Shown: piece after piece, positions 9,638-18,350 of the stretch
Position numbering within the stretch: position 1 is the first letter of the stretch
Layout of the letters: the number at the start of each line of letters is the position of its first letter
Notes under the pieces: generated by a model
Seen by the model: only the letters and a program-made list of their open reading frames with translations
The model's database searches: none
Told to the model about the DNA's origin: nothing
Origin: Prolixibacteraceae bacterium
Lineage (GTDB): Bacteria; Bacteroidota; Bacteroidia; Bacteroidales; Prolixibacteraceae
Direction of reading: 5' to 3'
Length of the DNA stretch: 64,000 nt
Assembly (NCBI GenBank): GCA_025355875.1
Contig: JANXYV010000045.1
Span: 1 to 64,000, forward strand
Program-made: the position numbers and the translations under genes

Positions 9638-10474
9638 TTAAATCCGTATGGTTACCAGCGGTTTTTTAGGTAAAGCCCGCAGTATGGCTTTTGCATCATT
9701 TTCAGGAATACTAATCAGTATTTCAGGAGTATAATTCGGCTTTTGGAGCTTCAATATCCTCGGTATCGATTTGACGATATTATTCAAATCCCGTTTAAAC
9801 TCGATGCCCTTTCCAAATTTATATTTTGACTGAGAAATGGCTAATGAATCAATTCCCTGAATATTCAAATCAATATCCCGATCAAGTTTCATGGTCCAGA
9901 AAACGTTTTCCTTCGGAAGTGAATCTTTGGGAACAGGAGTTTTGGAAGCAGTTAGAGGAGCATTTTCTTCAGCCTTTATTTCTGCAGCAGTTTTGGTTTT
10001 GGGCGCATGAATAACTTTAAAAGGATTTTTTTCAATTGAAGATACATATCTTAGGATGGTCATAGGAGTTCCGAACATGGTAAAATATACATTTCCATCC
10101 ATTCGCTTAAAGAAACCCGACGTCGAGCAATCCTGAATTTTGGATTTCATGACAACCAGTCCTTTCAATTCCATCTGAATGGTATGCTGTTCAAGATCAA
10201 TTGACAGCCCGATCGAGTCACCGGCAGCCATTTTTAATCGTGATTCAACCCATGCTTTTTCTTTCATTAAATCGATCAATGATGCATCGACGACTGAACC
10301 TTCGGCCTGGGTTTTGGCTAATTGCATACGGTCGCGTACGGCACCTATCGATAAATACGCGTAAACGCCGGTCAAACTCAAAACAGCTAAACAAAAAACT
10401 ATCAAAAAAATCTTTAACCCATAGCGTTTCTTCACAAAGAGGCTATCGAAGTCATCAGCCGAATTTTCCTTCAT
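9638..10474 (-). CDS. Unknown single-pass membrane protein next to an L,D-transpeptidase
   Basis: About 278 residues, family not recognised. A cytoplasmic start (MKENSADDFDSLFVKKRYG) precedes one transmembrane helix (about 22-42, LKIFLIVFCLAVLSLTGVYAYL) and a periplasmic part with lysine-rich linkers (KTKTAAEIKAEENAPL). Its start lies 2 bp after the L,D-transpeptidase stop, so they are co-transcribed; an alternative start at 10501 would overlap that gene. The pairing suggests a role in cell-envelope remodelling, but this is inference only. Confidence 0.7.
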   Translation of the reverse strand: MKENSADDFDSLFVKKRYGLKIFLIVFCLAVLSLTGVYAYLSIGAVRDRMQLAKTQAEGSVVDASLIDLMKEKAWVESRLKMAAGDSIGLSIDLEQHTIQMELKGLVVMKSKIQDCSTSGFFKRMDGNVYFTMFGTPMTILRYVSSIEKNPFKVIHAPKTKTAAEIKAEENAPLTASKTPVPKDSLPKENVFWTMKLDRDIDLNIQGIDSLAISQSKYKFGKGIEFKRDLNNIVKSIPRILKLQKPNYTPEILISIPENDAKAILRALPKKPLVTIRI

Positions 10475-10475
10475 A

Positions 10476-11138
10476 CTAATAAATATAAACTTTTGAACCA
10501 ATTACCAAAGTGTTGTATACCACCTCCAGATCATCATCTCCAAGCCGAACACAGCCGTGAGTTACAGACAAACCCATAAACCGTTTATAAATTGTACCGT
10601 GAATCATGAAACCATCTCCAATTTCGAGTTTATAGGCACCAAGCGTACCCGATTCGAAACGAGATGCATCACCGGGGGGAGGAATGGGCAAGCCCTCTTC
10701 AACAAACGCCCAGTTAGGCTTTGCCCATACCGGATTCGGTTGTTTCCGCTGAACTTTTCGAACTCCTTGTGGAGTATGGAAAGTATATTCCTTTTTGCTT
10801 TCTGCGGAGACCAGTTTTTCATTTTTCCCTGTCGAACACATACCATCTCGAACCAGTAGCCTATCCTTGTATAGATAAAAATGATTGTCAGAGGTGTTAA
10901 TAACAATGTAAGGTTGAATAGGAATATATTTATCTAATTTTGCCTGAAGTTTATCAATATCCTGTTGGATTGATTTCCTGTCAGCATCGTTTCCACTGCC
11001 AGCCACAGGAACCTCAGTCATGGCAGGAAGGACAATCGCTGATTCCTCCAGAGCAGGAATGGCAAAAAGCACCATCGCAGTGAAGAAAGCGGCTCCGACA
11101 ACCAATATTAGCAGATAAATAAAAAAATTACGAATCAT
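10476..11138 (-). CDS. L,D-transpeptidase (YkuD domain)
   Basis: A 220-residue protein with an N-terminal membrane anchor (FFIYLLILVVGAAFFTAMVLFAIP) and a YkuD catalytic domain. The domain begins at YIVINTSDNHFYLYKD, includes a catalytic-type histidine in FMIHGTIYKR, and has the signature SVTHGCVRLGDDD near 190-203 with the nucleophilic cysteine. These enzymes form 3-3 peptidoglycan cross-links or attach proteins to peptidoglycan in the periplasm. It is followed immediately by the unknown membrane protein gene. Confidence 0.92.
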   Translation of the reverse strand: MIRNFFIYLLILVVGAAFFTAMVLFAIPALEESAIVLPAMTEVPVAGSGNDADRKSIQQDIDKLQAKLDKYIPIQPYIVINTSDNHFYLYKDRLLVRDGMCSTGKNEKLVSAESKKEYTFHTPQGVRKVQRKQPNPVWAKPNWAFVEEGLPIPPPGDASRFESGTLGAYKLEIGDGFMIHGTIYKRFMGLSVTHGCVRLGDDDLEVVYNTLVIGSKVYIY

Positions 11139-11231
11139 AGATTTAGTTTTATCATTATAGCTGTTCTTTTTATCAATCCTATATCAATCCTAATATACCA
11201 ACTTCTTTTTCCTGAAAATGTTTCAAAAACC

Positions 11232-12365
11232 TTAAAAATCTAATCCCTCTGTCACCACTGAGAGAGGTTCAAGTGAACCAACTATTGTTACCCTCGTACC
11301 TGGACCTACCAACCTGCACAAATCATCAATATCACGGTCTCTCAGACCAACACATCCACTTGTCCAGTCGAACCCTTTTCCACCATTTCCATGAATTTCG
11401 ATCAGGCTACCAATTCCGGCACTTCTGGAGAGAATACCACTTTTCTTTTTGATTGCAAAGTTCCTTCTATCTTCAGCATTCGGATAATCCAGTAGTAAAG
11501 CCGCATGATAATTCGAATTCCCATGGGATTTTTCACTGGTAACATGATAGTTTCCTTCAGGCGTTGCCCTATCTCCATTTCGTTCTTTATGAGCCATCCA
11601 GTTTGAACCAAATTCAGCATCGTAACTGCGTATCACCTTTCCCGATTGATAAACATACAATAAATGTGCTGTTTTATCAACAAGGATTACTTTGCTTCCA
11701 CCGCGCGACGAAGAAATTGCGTCATTTACCAAACTCTTCCAATGGCCATAATCGTTAAAATAGTCGCGAAGCATTTTCCCTGCGACAGTGTTGGCATGGT
11801 TTATATATATGTCGGCCTTCTTAAAAAGAATTTCAGCTTCCTTCAACTTACCACTTTCCTGAGCAATTTTTGATTCGCTTAAAAACATTTTTGATTTATT
11901 ATGCGCATCAAAAACTGATTTAGGTAATGGCAGTTTTTTAAATAGCTTATTATATACTTCTATTTTCTTTCCCAGATTTACAAATGCATCTTCGACATTC
12001 TTACTTAAATTGTTGGCTAGTTTTATCGAGTTATCTTCAGCATCTTCCGCTTTTGATTTTGACCGTTTTGCAAACAGAATAGCCTTACTGTAATCACGAA
12101 ACAGAATGAATCTTGAGTTTTGGCGTGACCAGTTTCCCATTGCTGAATCGTACATTTGGACTGATTCTTTATACAGTTTCTCTGCATAAATATTTGCCTC
12201 TGCTTCTTTTGCAGCACTTAAAGCCTCACGTGCAAGTCTGATATCATCATTAGGTAATTGTTTTTGTGAAACGATAACAATACTTAAAGTTATTCCAAGA
12301 AAAACGATTGATAATGAAACAACAACAATCCACTTAATTACCTTCTTCTTATTCAAAACCATCAC
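11232..12365 (-). CDS. L,D-transpeptidase with helical N-terminal domain
   Basis: A 377-residue protein: short cytoplasmic start, one transmembrane anchor (about 10-31), a long alpha-helical region (about 40-205, rich in A/E/K with TPR-like or coiled-coil character) and a C-terminal YkuD domain (from SKVILVDKTAHLLYVYQSGK). The active-site region is IEIHGNGGKGFDWTSGCVGLRD, with the cysteine near residue 340. This second L,D-transpeptidase of the neighbourhood belongs to a different architecture from the one at 10476. A terminator-like hairpin lies directly upstream. Confidence 0.9.
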   Translation of the reverse strand: MMVLNKKKVIKWIVVVSLSIVFLGITLSIVIVSQKQLPNDDIRLAREALSAAKEAEANIYAEKLYKESVQMYDSAMGNWSRQNSRFILFRDYSKAILFAKRSKSKAEDAEDNSIKLANNLSKNVEDAFVNLGKKIEVYNKLFKKLPLPKSVFDAHNKSKMFLSESKIAQESGKLKEAEILFKKADIYINHANTVAGKMLRDYFNDYGHWKSLVNDAISSSRGGSKVILVDKTAHLLYVYQSGKVIRSYDAEFGSNWMAHKERNGDRATPEGNYHVTSEKSHGNSNYHAALLLDYPNAEDRRNFAIKKKSGILSRSAGIGSLIEIHGNGGKGFDWTSGCVGLRDRDIDDLCRLVGPGTRVTIVGSLEPLSVVTEGLDF

Positions 12366-12378
12366 CTTTGTATTAAAA

Positions 12379-12406
12379 AAATACCCGGGGGAAAGCCCGG
12401 GTATTT
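12379..12406 (-). terminator. Strong terminator after the lipoprotein gene
   Basis: AAATACCCGGG and CCCGGGTATTT form an 11-bp stem with a 6-nt loop. On the minus strand it is followed by a run of seven T. It ends the lipoprotein transcript only about 13 bp before the next gene's ATG, so it also occupies that gene's leader. Confidence 0.85.
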
Positions 12407-12430
12407 CAAATTATTAACTCGTCTGAGTTA

Positions 12431-13090
12431 TTATTTCTTTGCAGCTTTCTTAGGGGCTGGAGCGGCAGCTTTTGCAGGAGCAGCAGCTTTCTTAGCTGCA
12501 GGAGCACCTTTTTTAGCAATAGCTTCTTCTAATTCAGCTTTAATTGAAGTAGCTTTTTCTTTGGCAGCTTTGATTTTGTTGTTTGAACCAATCAAATCAC
12601 CATTAGCTAAAAGAGCTTCAACTTCAGTTACAGTTGTTTCAGCTACAGCAAGGTCGCTTTTAATAGCTTCCAAAGCTTCTTTACCTTCTTTGCCTCTAGG
12701 AGCCTTAGCAAGTAAAGCTGTATTTTCAGCAACTAAAGTTTTTACTTCACCAATCATAGCTTCAGTTTCAGCTTTCAATTCAACTTTACGAGCTTCTGAT
12801 TTAGCTTTAGTATCAACTGCATTCTGGCTAACCCAAGCTAAAGTAGCTTTAGATTTTGTGTAGTTTGGGAACCATTTTGCCTTAGCAACTTCAATTTTTT
12901 CGTTAGCTGATTTCATTGAATCAACCAAAGCCTGATAAGCTGCTGGAACATACAAGTCTGCACCTGCATCTTTTACTTCCTGAATAGCAGCAGTAGCTGC
13001 GTCAACTTCTGCCTGAGGAACTTTAGCGCAAGAGCTAAATAAAACTGCAATACCCATTGCTGCAATAGCAACCATTAATTTACTTTTCAT
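12431..13090 (-). CDS. Alanine/lysine-rich helical lipoprotein
   Basis: About 219 residues. A signal peptide ends in a lipobox (AVLFSSC, Cys21 from the ATG at 13090), so the mature protein should be lipid-anchored. The rest is almost wholly helical (AEVDAATAAIQEVKDAGADLYVP, KAKSEARKVELKAETEAM). It ends in a histone-H1-like tail of A, K and P (KKAAAPAKAAAPAPKKAAKK), which could bind peptidoglycan or nucleic-acid-like polyanions. The N-terminal half resembles the DUF4398-like helical lipoproteins. It lies upstream of an L,D-transpeptidase and downstream of a divergent sigma factor, so a cell-wall tether is a reasonable guess. Confidence 0.8.
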   Translation of the reverse strand: MKSKLMVAIAAMGIAVLFSSCAKVPQAEVDAATAAIQEVKDAGADLYVPAAYQALVDSMKSANEKIEVAKAKWFPNYTKSKATLAWVSQNAVDTKAKSEARKVELKAETEAMIGEVKTLVAENTALLAKAPRGKEGKEALEAIKSDLAVAETTVTEVEALLANGDLIGSNNKIKAAKEKATSIKAELEEAIAKKGAPAAKKAAAPAKAAAPAPKKAAKK

Positions 13091-13294
13091 ACTCAATTTT
13101 TAATTTTGGTTTTCTCTAAAAAATATTAACTTCTAATATAACTAAAACTTCTATAAATTTTTATTTTTACAATCAAATAGAACCATTACTTTCAGCCAAA
13201 TTTACCATTGTGACGAAGGTTTCCGGAGAAGTAACACAACTTTAAATGATTTTTTCAAAATAATTTTGATATCACATATTTTCAATTCGTTTAA

Positions 13295-13870
13295 ATGTCC
13301 ATAAAAAACAAATATCATCATAAATCGGATGAGGAAATGGTTCACCTACTGATGGATTCAGGGAATCAGGAACTATATGAAGTACTATACTCACGCTATT
13401 TTAAAAAAGTTAAAGACAAATGTTTCAGTTTTTTAAAAGACAGCAAACAGTCTGAAGAGTTTGCCAACGATATTTTGACCAAAGCATATGAAAAAATTCC
13501 AGGGTTTAAAGGAAACTCTTCATTTTCTTCCTGGCTTTATTCAATAACCTATAACTATTGTATCGATTATTTAAGGGTAAAGAAGAAACTTCACTATCCA
13601 AACTGGAATAATAGTAATGAAATTCCTGAAATTATCGATGAATCGGAAGCAGATTTTGAAGAAGCAAGCTATGAAAATCTGCTGACCATTCTTGATTTAG
13701 TTCATCCTGAAGAAAAAGTTCTGCTTTTAATGAAGTATCAGGACAACCTTCCCATAAAACAAATTGCCAAAACTTTAAGAATTAGTGAAGATGCAGTTAA
13801 GATGAGATTAAAAAGGGCAAGGACCCGGGTTATATATATGTACAAGCAAAAGTATAATCCGATTAATTAA
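13295..13870 (+). CDS. ECF-type RNA polymerase sigma factor
   Basis: A 191-residue sigma-70 family protein of the extracytoplasmic-function class. Region 2 spans about 25-95 (LYSRYFKKVKDKCFSFLKD, then SFSSWLYSITYNYCIDYLR for promoter melting). Region 4 spans about 125-180 (LLMKYQDNLPIKQIAKTLRI, then SEDAVKMRLKRAR as recognition helix). No anti-sigma gene follows. It is divergent from the lipoprotein gene at 12431-13090, which may be a target. Confidence 0.93.
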   Translation: MSIKNKYHHKSDEEMVHLLMDSGNQELYEVLYSRYFKKVKDKCFSFLKDSKQSEEFANDILTKAYEKIPGFKGNSSFSSWLYSITYNYCIDYLRVKKKLHYPNWNNSNEIPEIIDESEADFEEASYENLLTILDLVHPEEKVLLLMKYQDNLPIKQIAKTLRISEDAVKMRLKRARTRVIYMYKQKYNPIN

Positions 13871-14002
13871 ATCATCACCAAAAGCGTTACTATTGATGTC
13901 TTTTACCGTCTACAAGTGTAGTATGGTTTGGAATATCAAAGCACAATTTGTTCTAAACTGATGCAATTAACCTAACTAAATCCGGATCAATTTATAGAAT
14001 TC

Positions 14003-14401
14003 ATGAAAAACATTTTAAGTAAAATATTCAAATTTTCAACGGTTTCAATGCCTGAAGCGGTAAAGAATTCATTTTCTGAAAAATTCGGGGATTCTATTAA
14101 TGTTGAATGGCTTCAAACAGACGATTTTTTTGAAGCCATTTTTTATCATGAAGAGATTGAACACATTGCGCATTTCGATTCAACTGGCAAACTGCTTAAT
14201 TTAAAGAAGAACCTTTCAATTCACGCTGTTCCGCAGCACATTAAAGATAAAGCACTTGAACATGGAGAATTGATGAATGTGATTGAAATTAGTGAAGCTG
14301 AAATTGTAGGGTACGAACTCATCGTTCGTGACGAAGCTCTCATTCGGTTTTCGATGTTAATGAATGAAAAAGGCGGCTTAATTCATAAATGCAAGCTATA
14401 A
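14003..14401 (+). CDS. Hypothetical protein, possible PepSY-like fold
   Basis: 132 residues, no signal peptide. Two repeats of a beta-beta-helix pattern can be made out: PEAVKNSFSEKFGDSINVEWLQTDDFFEAIFYHEEI and VPQHIKDKALEHGELMNVIEISEAEIVGYELIVRDE. This is the arrangement of PepSY-like (DUF2874-type) domains, though those are usually secreted. It is 132 bp downstream of the sigma factor gene and in the same direction. No function can be assigned. Confidence 0.65.
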   Translation: MKNILSKIFKFSTVSMPEAVKNSFSEKFGDSINVEWLQTDDFFEAIFYHEEIEHIAHFDSTGKLLNLKKNLSIHAVPQHIKDKALEHGELMNVIEISEAEIVGYELIVRDEALIRFSMLMNEKGGLIHKCKL

Positions 14402-14596
14402 AAGAGTCTACATCGCGAAGCTTTTCCTTTTCAACTTAACCATCTGTTCCTAACATTCTTCCCTACAAATATTTATCAAAATTCTTATCTAAATTGGATT
14501 AAATTTCGTTTTTCTGAGCTATTTCTGAATTACCTAAAAATTGAAATCTTAAGGAAAATCGCGCTAAGACTGTTGCACATCTAATAAATTTAATAC

Positions 14597-14604
14597 TATA
14601 TTTG
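14597..14604 (+). promoter_or_regulatory. -7 element (TATATTTG) of tRNA-His
   Basis: Matches TAnnTTTG and lies 19 nt before the tRNA 5' end. A TTGC at about 14572 is at the right distance for a -33 element. The extended 15-mer equals the one at the tRNA-Arg gene. Confidence 0.7.
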
Positions 14605-14623
14605 CAACCGCAAAAAGAAACAC

Positions 14624-14698
14624 GGTGGTTGTAGCTCAGCTGGTTAGAGCACTGGATTGTGGTTCCAGGGGTCGTGGGTTCAAATCCCATCATCCACC
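14624..14698 (+). tRNA. tRNA-His (anticodon GTG)
   Basis: Cloverleaf with anticodon stem CTGGA/TCCAG and loop TTGTGGT (anticodon GTG), D arm AGCTCAGCTGGTTAGAGC, and T arm GTGGGTTCAAATCCCAT. The 5' G at 14624 pairs with C73, the extra G-1 that marks histidine tRNAs. The acceptor GTGGTTG/CATCCAC appears to have one T-T mismatch. CCA is not encoded. Confidence 0.96.
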
Positions 14699-14706
14699 CA
14701 ACAAAA

Positions 14707-14745
14707 AAAAACCCAATTAACATGATTACAGTTAGTTGGGTTTTT
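14707..14745 (+). terminator. Terminator of tRNA-His
   Basis: AAAAACCCAATTAAC pairs with GTTAGTTGGGTTTTT and a T-rich tract follows. It starts 8 nt after the tRNA. Confidence 0.8.
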
Positions 14746-14777
14746 ATTTTGACTCACCTCTATCCAAAATTATCGGA

Positions 14778-17588
14778 TTATTCTACATTTTCTTCCGGTT
14801 CGGTAACACTACCTTTCTTTGATTCCGAATACCAGGCTCCGGCAATGAGAGCAATAATTAAAACAACGGCAACGTAAAGTGCATTTGGAATTGGTGGCGG
14901 ATCTCCCTGACCATAGGAATGCATTCCTGACAAGTAGTAATTCACACCAAAGAAAGTCATCAAGACTGAAGCCAAACCAACAATAGCAAGACTGCTCAAT
15001 GAAAAAATGCTTTTCATGCCAGGGACTTTTCTCAAATGCAGAATAATTGTATAAACAAGCACCGTAACCAATGCCCAAGTTTCTTTTGGGTCCCAGCCCC
15101 AGTACCTTCCCCAGGATTCATTGGCCCAAACCCCTCCAATAAATGAACCAATGGTAAGCATCAAAAGCCCGATCATTAAAGCCATTTCAATGATAAAGGA
15201 AATCTCCAGGATGGTTAAACCTATGTTTTTTTCATTCTTCTTGTTACTTAAAATCATTAATATCAGGTTGAGGATTCCAAGCAAAGCGCCCATTGCCAGA
15301 AATCCGTAACTGGCCGTGATAATAGCCACATGAACCACCAACCAATAGGATTTCAGAACCGGGACCAGGTTAGTTATTTCAGGATTCATCCAGCTCATTC
15401 CTGCTACAAAAAGGATAATGGAAGACAAGATAGTCGTTACTGCCAAAGAAATCGGTGACCTTTTCTTAAAGATAAATCCAGACAAACTTGTTGCCCATCC
15501 TACATAAATCATGGTTTCGTAGCCATTGCTCCATGGTGCATGACCCGCAATATACCAACGGAGCGAAAGACCTCCGGTATAAAACAGAAAGGCGAGGAAA
15601 ACCGATGTAGTCCCTACCTTCAGTAACATGTCGAAACGCGCAGCAGGCTTAAATATGAGCATGAAATGAACTATCAGCAAAACCAGACCAAGCAAAGCAT
15701 AAATTTTGGCCAGTTTTCCGAATATATTCCACTCATTATAAACAATTTCAAGATTGATTTTTGTTTGCGACGGAATAATATCAGCTCCATAACTTGCCTG
15801 GTATTTTTTAATGTAGCCCAGAAACTCCTGTGGTTTCGACCAGTTTCCTGAAAGAACAGAATTGTTGTATTCGGTATAATACAACAATAGTATTTTGCTG
15901 GCGAAATCGAGTTCCTCCTTTTTCATGGTGCTCGGAAGACCCGAATAGGTCACCCATGATTTATGTTCATCGTTCGGAACCGGGAAGATTTTCAAAAAAT
16001 CCCCTTTAAATATCTGATAACAAATATTTACCCGTTCATCAACATTCATGATCTCCTTGTCATACTTACTCCGAAGGGTTTGCTTCTTCGAATAGGTTTC
16101 CTGAACCAGATCATTCATACGATAATTTCCGGACTGATCAAAAAGCTGCGCAAAAGAAATCAGGTCGCCCGAAATGCCTAAATTTTTCTGAAGTTCAGGA
16201 TTAGCAACCTTGATGATCGGGATATTCTTCCATTTATCAGGATTTGCGCTCATTTCCAGAAAAAACTCAACGGAAGACATTCCGTCCCATTGATCTTTCT
16301 TGGCAATTTTCCTTAACAGATCGGAGGCCAGCGTGCTGATTGGTTCAATTCGACCCTGATGATCCTGAACCAGTAATTTTCCAAATGATTCAATATGCGT
16401 TTTTTTGGATGATGAACTTTCAGTTGCTTGTACCGAATTTGTCCAGCCAAACCCTGAAATAATCAATCCAATGAGGAGGATTTTTGTCGATTTTCGCGTC
16501 GCCTGAAGTTTGGAACTTAAACGGATTAAAGTCTGGAACCGGCTACCACGAATAAAAACAGTAAAAACCATTCCTAAAGTCATCAAAAAATAACCCAGAT
16601 AGGAAATCAATGTTCCCCAGTAATCCTGATTGACCGAAAGTATGGTTCCCATTTCATCCTTATCAAAAGAAGACTGAAAGAAACGATAACCATTATATTT
16701 CAAAATGTTGTTCATAAATATACGAAAAGGGCGTTCTATTTTCAGAGCCGGATCTTTTAAAGTAATTTCGCTGGCATAAGACGATGGACTCATCGATCCC
16801 GGATAGCGTTCAAGCTGAAAATCCCGAAGGTAAATACTGAAGGGCAGTTCGCGGATGACTGAACCATACGAAATGCTTATCTCCATTCCATTGATAGAGC
16901 AGGTCACCGGATTACTCACGACTCCATCGCGTCCAAAAACATTGATATGCTTCACTTCATTCCCTGAAGTAATTTTAGCAGTAAAGGCATCCAGTCCTTC
17001 CTGTCCCCTCGCAACCGGCATCTGAACCAATGAAGATACCGCTTTCCCACTCGCATCTGGCATAATAGTTTCGGATGCATTTGGGACAAATATTTCATTC
17101 TCGACGGCTAACTTTTTTCCATCCAATTCTATTGTTTTGCTGTAATGATTGTTTGTATTGGGAGTAAAATTGACTTTGGTCATTTCTGAAACTTCTTTAC
17201 CTGAAACAGAAGCCTTCAGAACGATGAAACTTGCATCAGAAACGACCTGGTTGGTTGACTCCCCTTCCCGGATGTGCATACTTCCTTCAAAACCAAAGTA
17301 TCGGGTAACGCCTGCACCAATGATGATAACAATGAAAGCCAGATGAAAAAGGAGGATTGCCCATTTCTTTCGCGACACGAGTTTGTATCTGAACACACTA
17401 CCGGCAAGGTTCACCATCCCGACAAAAAGGAGCAACTCGAACCACCAGGACTGATAAATAAGTGCCTGAGCGGTAATCGTACCGTAATCGTTTTCTATTA
17501 AGGTGGCATAGGCTATGCTGATGGCAAACAACATGAGTAGTATTACGCTAAAAAACATCGAAAATAAAAATGATGCTATTCTCTTCAT
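14778..17588 (-). CDS. Fused cytochrome c biogenesis protein (ResB/CcsB plus CcsA)
   Basis: A 936-residue inner-membrane protein that exports haem and attaches it to CxxCH motifs of apocytochromes c (System II). The N-terminal half is ResB-like: several membrane helices, a large periplasmic part, and KKWAILLFHLAFIVIIIGAG. The C-terminal third is CcsA-like with about eight helices and the tryptophan-rich signature WGRYWGWDPKETWALV at about 824-839, plus haem-ligand histidines in WYIAGHAPWSNGYE and HSYGQG. The fusion is common in Bacteroidota. It lies beside at least seven cytochrome genes whose products need it. Confidence 0.95.
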   Translation of the reverse strand: MKRIASFLFSMFFSVILLMLFAISIAYATLIENDYGTITAQALIYQSWWFELLLFVGMVNLAGSVFRYKLVSRKKWAILLFHLAFIVIIIGAGVTRYFGFEGSMHIREGESTNQVVSDASFIVLKASVSGKEVSEMTKVNFTPNTNNHYSKTIELDGKKLAVENEIFVPNASETIMPDASGKAVSSLVQMPVARGQEGLDAFTAKITSGNEVKHINVFGRDGVVSNPVTCSINGMEISISYGSVIRELPFSIYLRDFQLERYPGSMSPSSYASEITLKDPALKIERPFRIFMNNILKYNGYRFFQSSFDKDEMGTILSVNQDYWGTLISYLGYFLMTLGMVFTVFIRGSRFQTLIRLSSKLQATRKSTKILLIGLIISGFGWTNSVQATESSSSKKTHIESFGKLLVQDHQGRIEPISTLASDLLRKIAKKDQWDGMSSVEFFLEMSANPDKWKNIPIIKVANPELQKNLGISGDLISFAQLFDQSGNYRMNDLVQETYSKKQTLRSKYDKEIMNVDERVNICYQIFKGDFLKIFPVPNDEHKSWVTYSGLPSTMKKEELDFASKILLLYYTEYNNSVLSGNWSKPQEFLGYIKKYQASYGADIIPSQTKINLEIVYNEWNIFGKLAKIYALLGLVLLIVHFMLIFKPAARFDMLLKVGTTSVFLAFLFYTGGLSLRWYIAGHAPWSNGYETMIYVGWATSLSGFIFKKRSPISLAVTTILSSIILFVAGMSWMNPEITNLVPVLKSYWLVVHVAIITASYGFLAMGALLGILNLILMILSNKKNEKNIGLTILEISFIIEMALMIGLLMLTIGSFIGGVWANESWGRYWGWDPKETWALVTVLVYTIILHLRKVPGMKSIFSLSSLAIVGLASVLMTFFGVNYYLSGMHSYGQGDPPPIPNALYVAVVLIIALIAGAWYSESKKGSVTEPEENVE

Positions 17589-17666
17589 GACTAAGATTTA
17601 GAATAAAAATGAGGAAAGAAAACCTTTGCTTGTTGTGCTGAATTTACTAACCAATATACAATCAAA

Positions 17667-17703
17667 AAAATTCCTTTGTTTTATTGAAAAACAAAGGAAT
17701 TTT
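17667..17703 (-). terminator. Terminator after the c554-like cytochrome gene
   Basis: AAAATTCCTTTGTTTT pairs with AAAACAAAGGAATTTT around a tiny loop. On the minus strand a T run follows. Confidence 0.85.
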
Positions 17704-17725
17704 TAAAAATCAAACTACGCTGAGA

Positions 17726-18220
17726 TTACTTCTTTGCAGTCGGATCATTATGGGCAATTTTAGCCGAATATTCTTTGAAATTGAAGCCTTTGTAGTTCGG
17801 GCTTTGTTCATTGTGGCATTTTTTACAAACTTTTTCATCGGGCATAACCAAACCTTTAGCCATAGCTGCTTTTTGGTCTTTCATCACAGTGGCCACTTTA
17901 TACAAACTGCCTGGTCCATGACACGATTCACATGAAACACCTTCTTCAACAGTAATCGAAGCGATTAAACTCTGATCAGCTCCTGCTGCAGTTGAATGGC
18001 ATTTTAAACATTTTGGATTCTTGACATCGGCACCCTTTAAAGAGGCCATAGCTTTGGCGTGAGGACTTGCCAGCCATTTGTTGTACTGTTCGCCTTTTTC
18101 AGCCTTATTGTGGCACATTTTACATTTGGCCGCTCCGATATACTGAGCACCTTGCGCATTTACCATGGCGATGGAAAACATAACCATACCAAGTAAAAAG
18201 ATAATTTTTTTGAAGTTCAT
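17726..18220 (-). CDS. Tetrahaem cytochrome c554-like protein
   Basis: 164 residues with a cleavable signal peptide (about 1-22, ending MVNAQG) and four CxxCH motifs: CKMCH (33), CLKCH, CESCH and CKKCH. The spacing and the sequence GVSCESCHGPGSLY match the cytochrome c554 family, a soluble periplasmic electron carrier. It follows the NapC/NirT-type gene with its own terminator. A degenerate copy of the TTGACA/TGTCAA palindrome lies about 115 bp before the start. Confidence 0.9.
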   Translation of the reverse strand: MNFKKIIFLLGMVMFSIAMVNAQGAQYIGAAKCKMCHNKAEKGEQYNKWLASPHAKAMASLKGADVKNPKCLKCHSTAAGADQSLIASITVEEGVSCESCHGPGSLYKVATVMKDQKAAMAKGLVMPDEKVCKKCHNEQSPNYKGFNFKEYSAKIAHNDPTAKK

Positions 18221-18327
18221 GGTAGCTGTTGTTTAATGATTAAAAAATATTTTACGGGTTAAACTATATTTCCGTGCTTTCTTTGAACAAAAATGCGGTT
18301 ATTTTTCCTCTTCTCAAAAATATTTCG

Positions 18328-18343
18328 ATTAATATTTGTCAAT
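18328..18343. promoter_or_regulatory. Degenerate Crp/Fnr-type palindrome upstream of the c554-like gene
   Basis: ATTAATA-tt-TGTCAAT: the right half is identical to the palindromes at 19925 and 27524, while the left half matches at 5 of 7 positions. It is centred about 115 bp upstream of the ATG at 18220. Confidence 0.35.
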
Positions 18344-18350
18344 ACAAAAA

